In this document: one piece after another, positions 13,256 through 13,275 of the stretch
How positions within the stretch are numbered: the stretch's first letter is position 1
How the letters are laid out: every line of letters begins with the position of its first letter
Assembly (NCBI GenBank): GCA_900550815.1
Contig: URTW01000038.1
Location: 1-13,275 of the forward strand
Direction of reading: 5' to 3'
DNA length: 13,275 nt
Source: an uncultured Collinsella sp.
Lineage (GTDB): Bacteria; Actinomycetota; Coriobacteriia; Coriobacteriales; Coriobacteriaceae
Made by a program: the position numbers and the translations under genes
The notes under the pieces: model-generated
The model's input: only the letters and a program-made list of their open reading frames with translations
What the model was told of the DNA's origin: nothing
Database searches by the model: none

Positions 13256-13275
13256 ACCCCTGGCATTCCAGCAAC

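Noticed and set aside
11824..13275. Integration of the right-hand unit at the tRNA-Ser 3' end by an integrase (att duplication)
   Set aside because: I found no copy of the tRNA 3' end near the right boundary and no integrase in view. The second tRNA is also complete, with its own terminator before the unit starts.

Overview
The window reads as a stretch of a high-GC actinobacterial chromosome, most likely from the Coriobacteriia and perhaps Collinsella. That assignment is inference, based on the gene order rpsF-ssb-rpsR-rplI-dnaB, the codon bias, and a Coriobacteriia-type nuclease-like protein with an SASPMET motif; no marker gene settles it. Nearly every protein gene is on the minus strand and reads from right to left.

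Layout in transcription order. From a good promoter at 11252-11280 runs rpsF-ssb-rpsR-rplI (ribosomal proteins S6, S18 and L9 with the single-strand DNA binding protein), closed by a strong terminator at 9422-9459. Next come dnaB (replicative helicase), purA and purD (purine synthesis), a Nudix ADP-ribose-pyrophosphatase-like gene, an ABC exporter and a single-span membrane protein of unknown function. This block has an internal hairpin/terminator after purA, another hairpin before the ABC gene, and a final terminator at 1470-1509. Then carA starts and overlaps carB by one base; carB runs off the left edge. The carA leader carries what looks like a PyrR-binding RNA hairpin that pairs with the Shine-Dalgarno sequence, which would tie carbamoyl-phosphate synthesis to pyrimidine nucleotide levels.

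To the right, about 430 bp without a protein gene separates the leftward rpsF operon from two rightward tRNA-Ser genes (anticodons GGA and CGA), each followed by an intrinsic terminator. This divergent gap holds two good DnaA-box-like 9-mers and some AT-rich sequence.

The right end (11985-13255) is the most unusual part. A 335-aa protein with a probable PD-(D/E)xK nuclease core is flanked by two copies, in inverted orientation, of a 77-bp sequence (72/77 identical). Each copy is itself a long hairpin (25-bp perfect stem in the left copy), and one difference between the copies is compensatory, so pairing is preserved. The arrangement recalls REP-RAYT units, but the gene is not a Y1 transposase. 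This is the best candidate for an undescribed system here.
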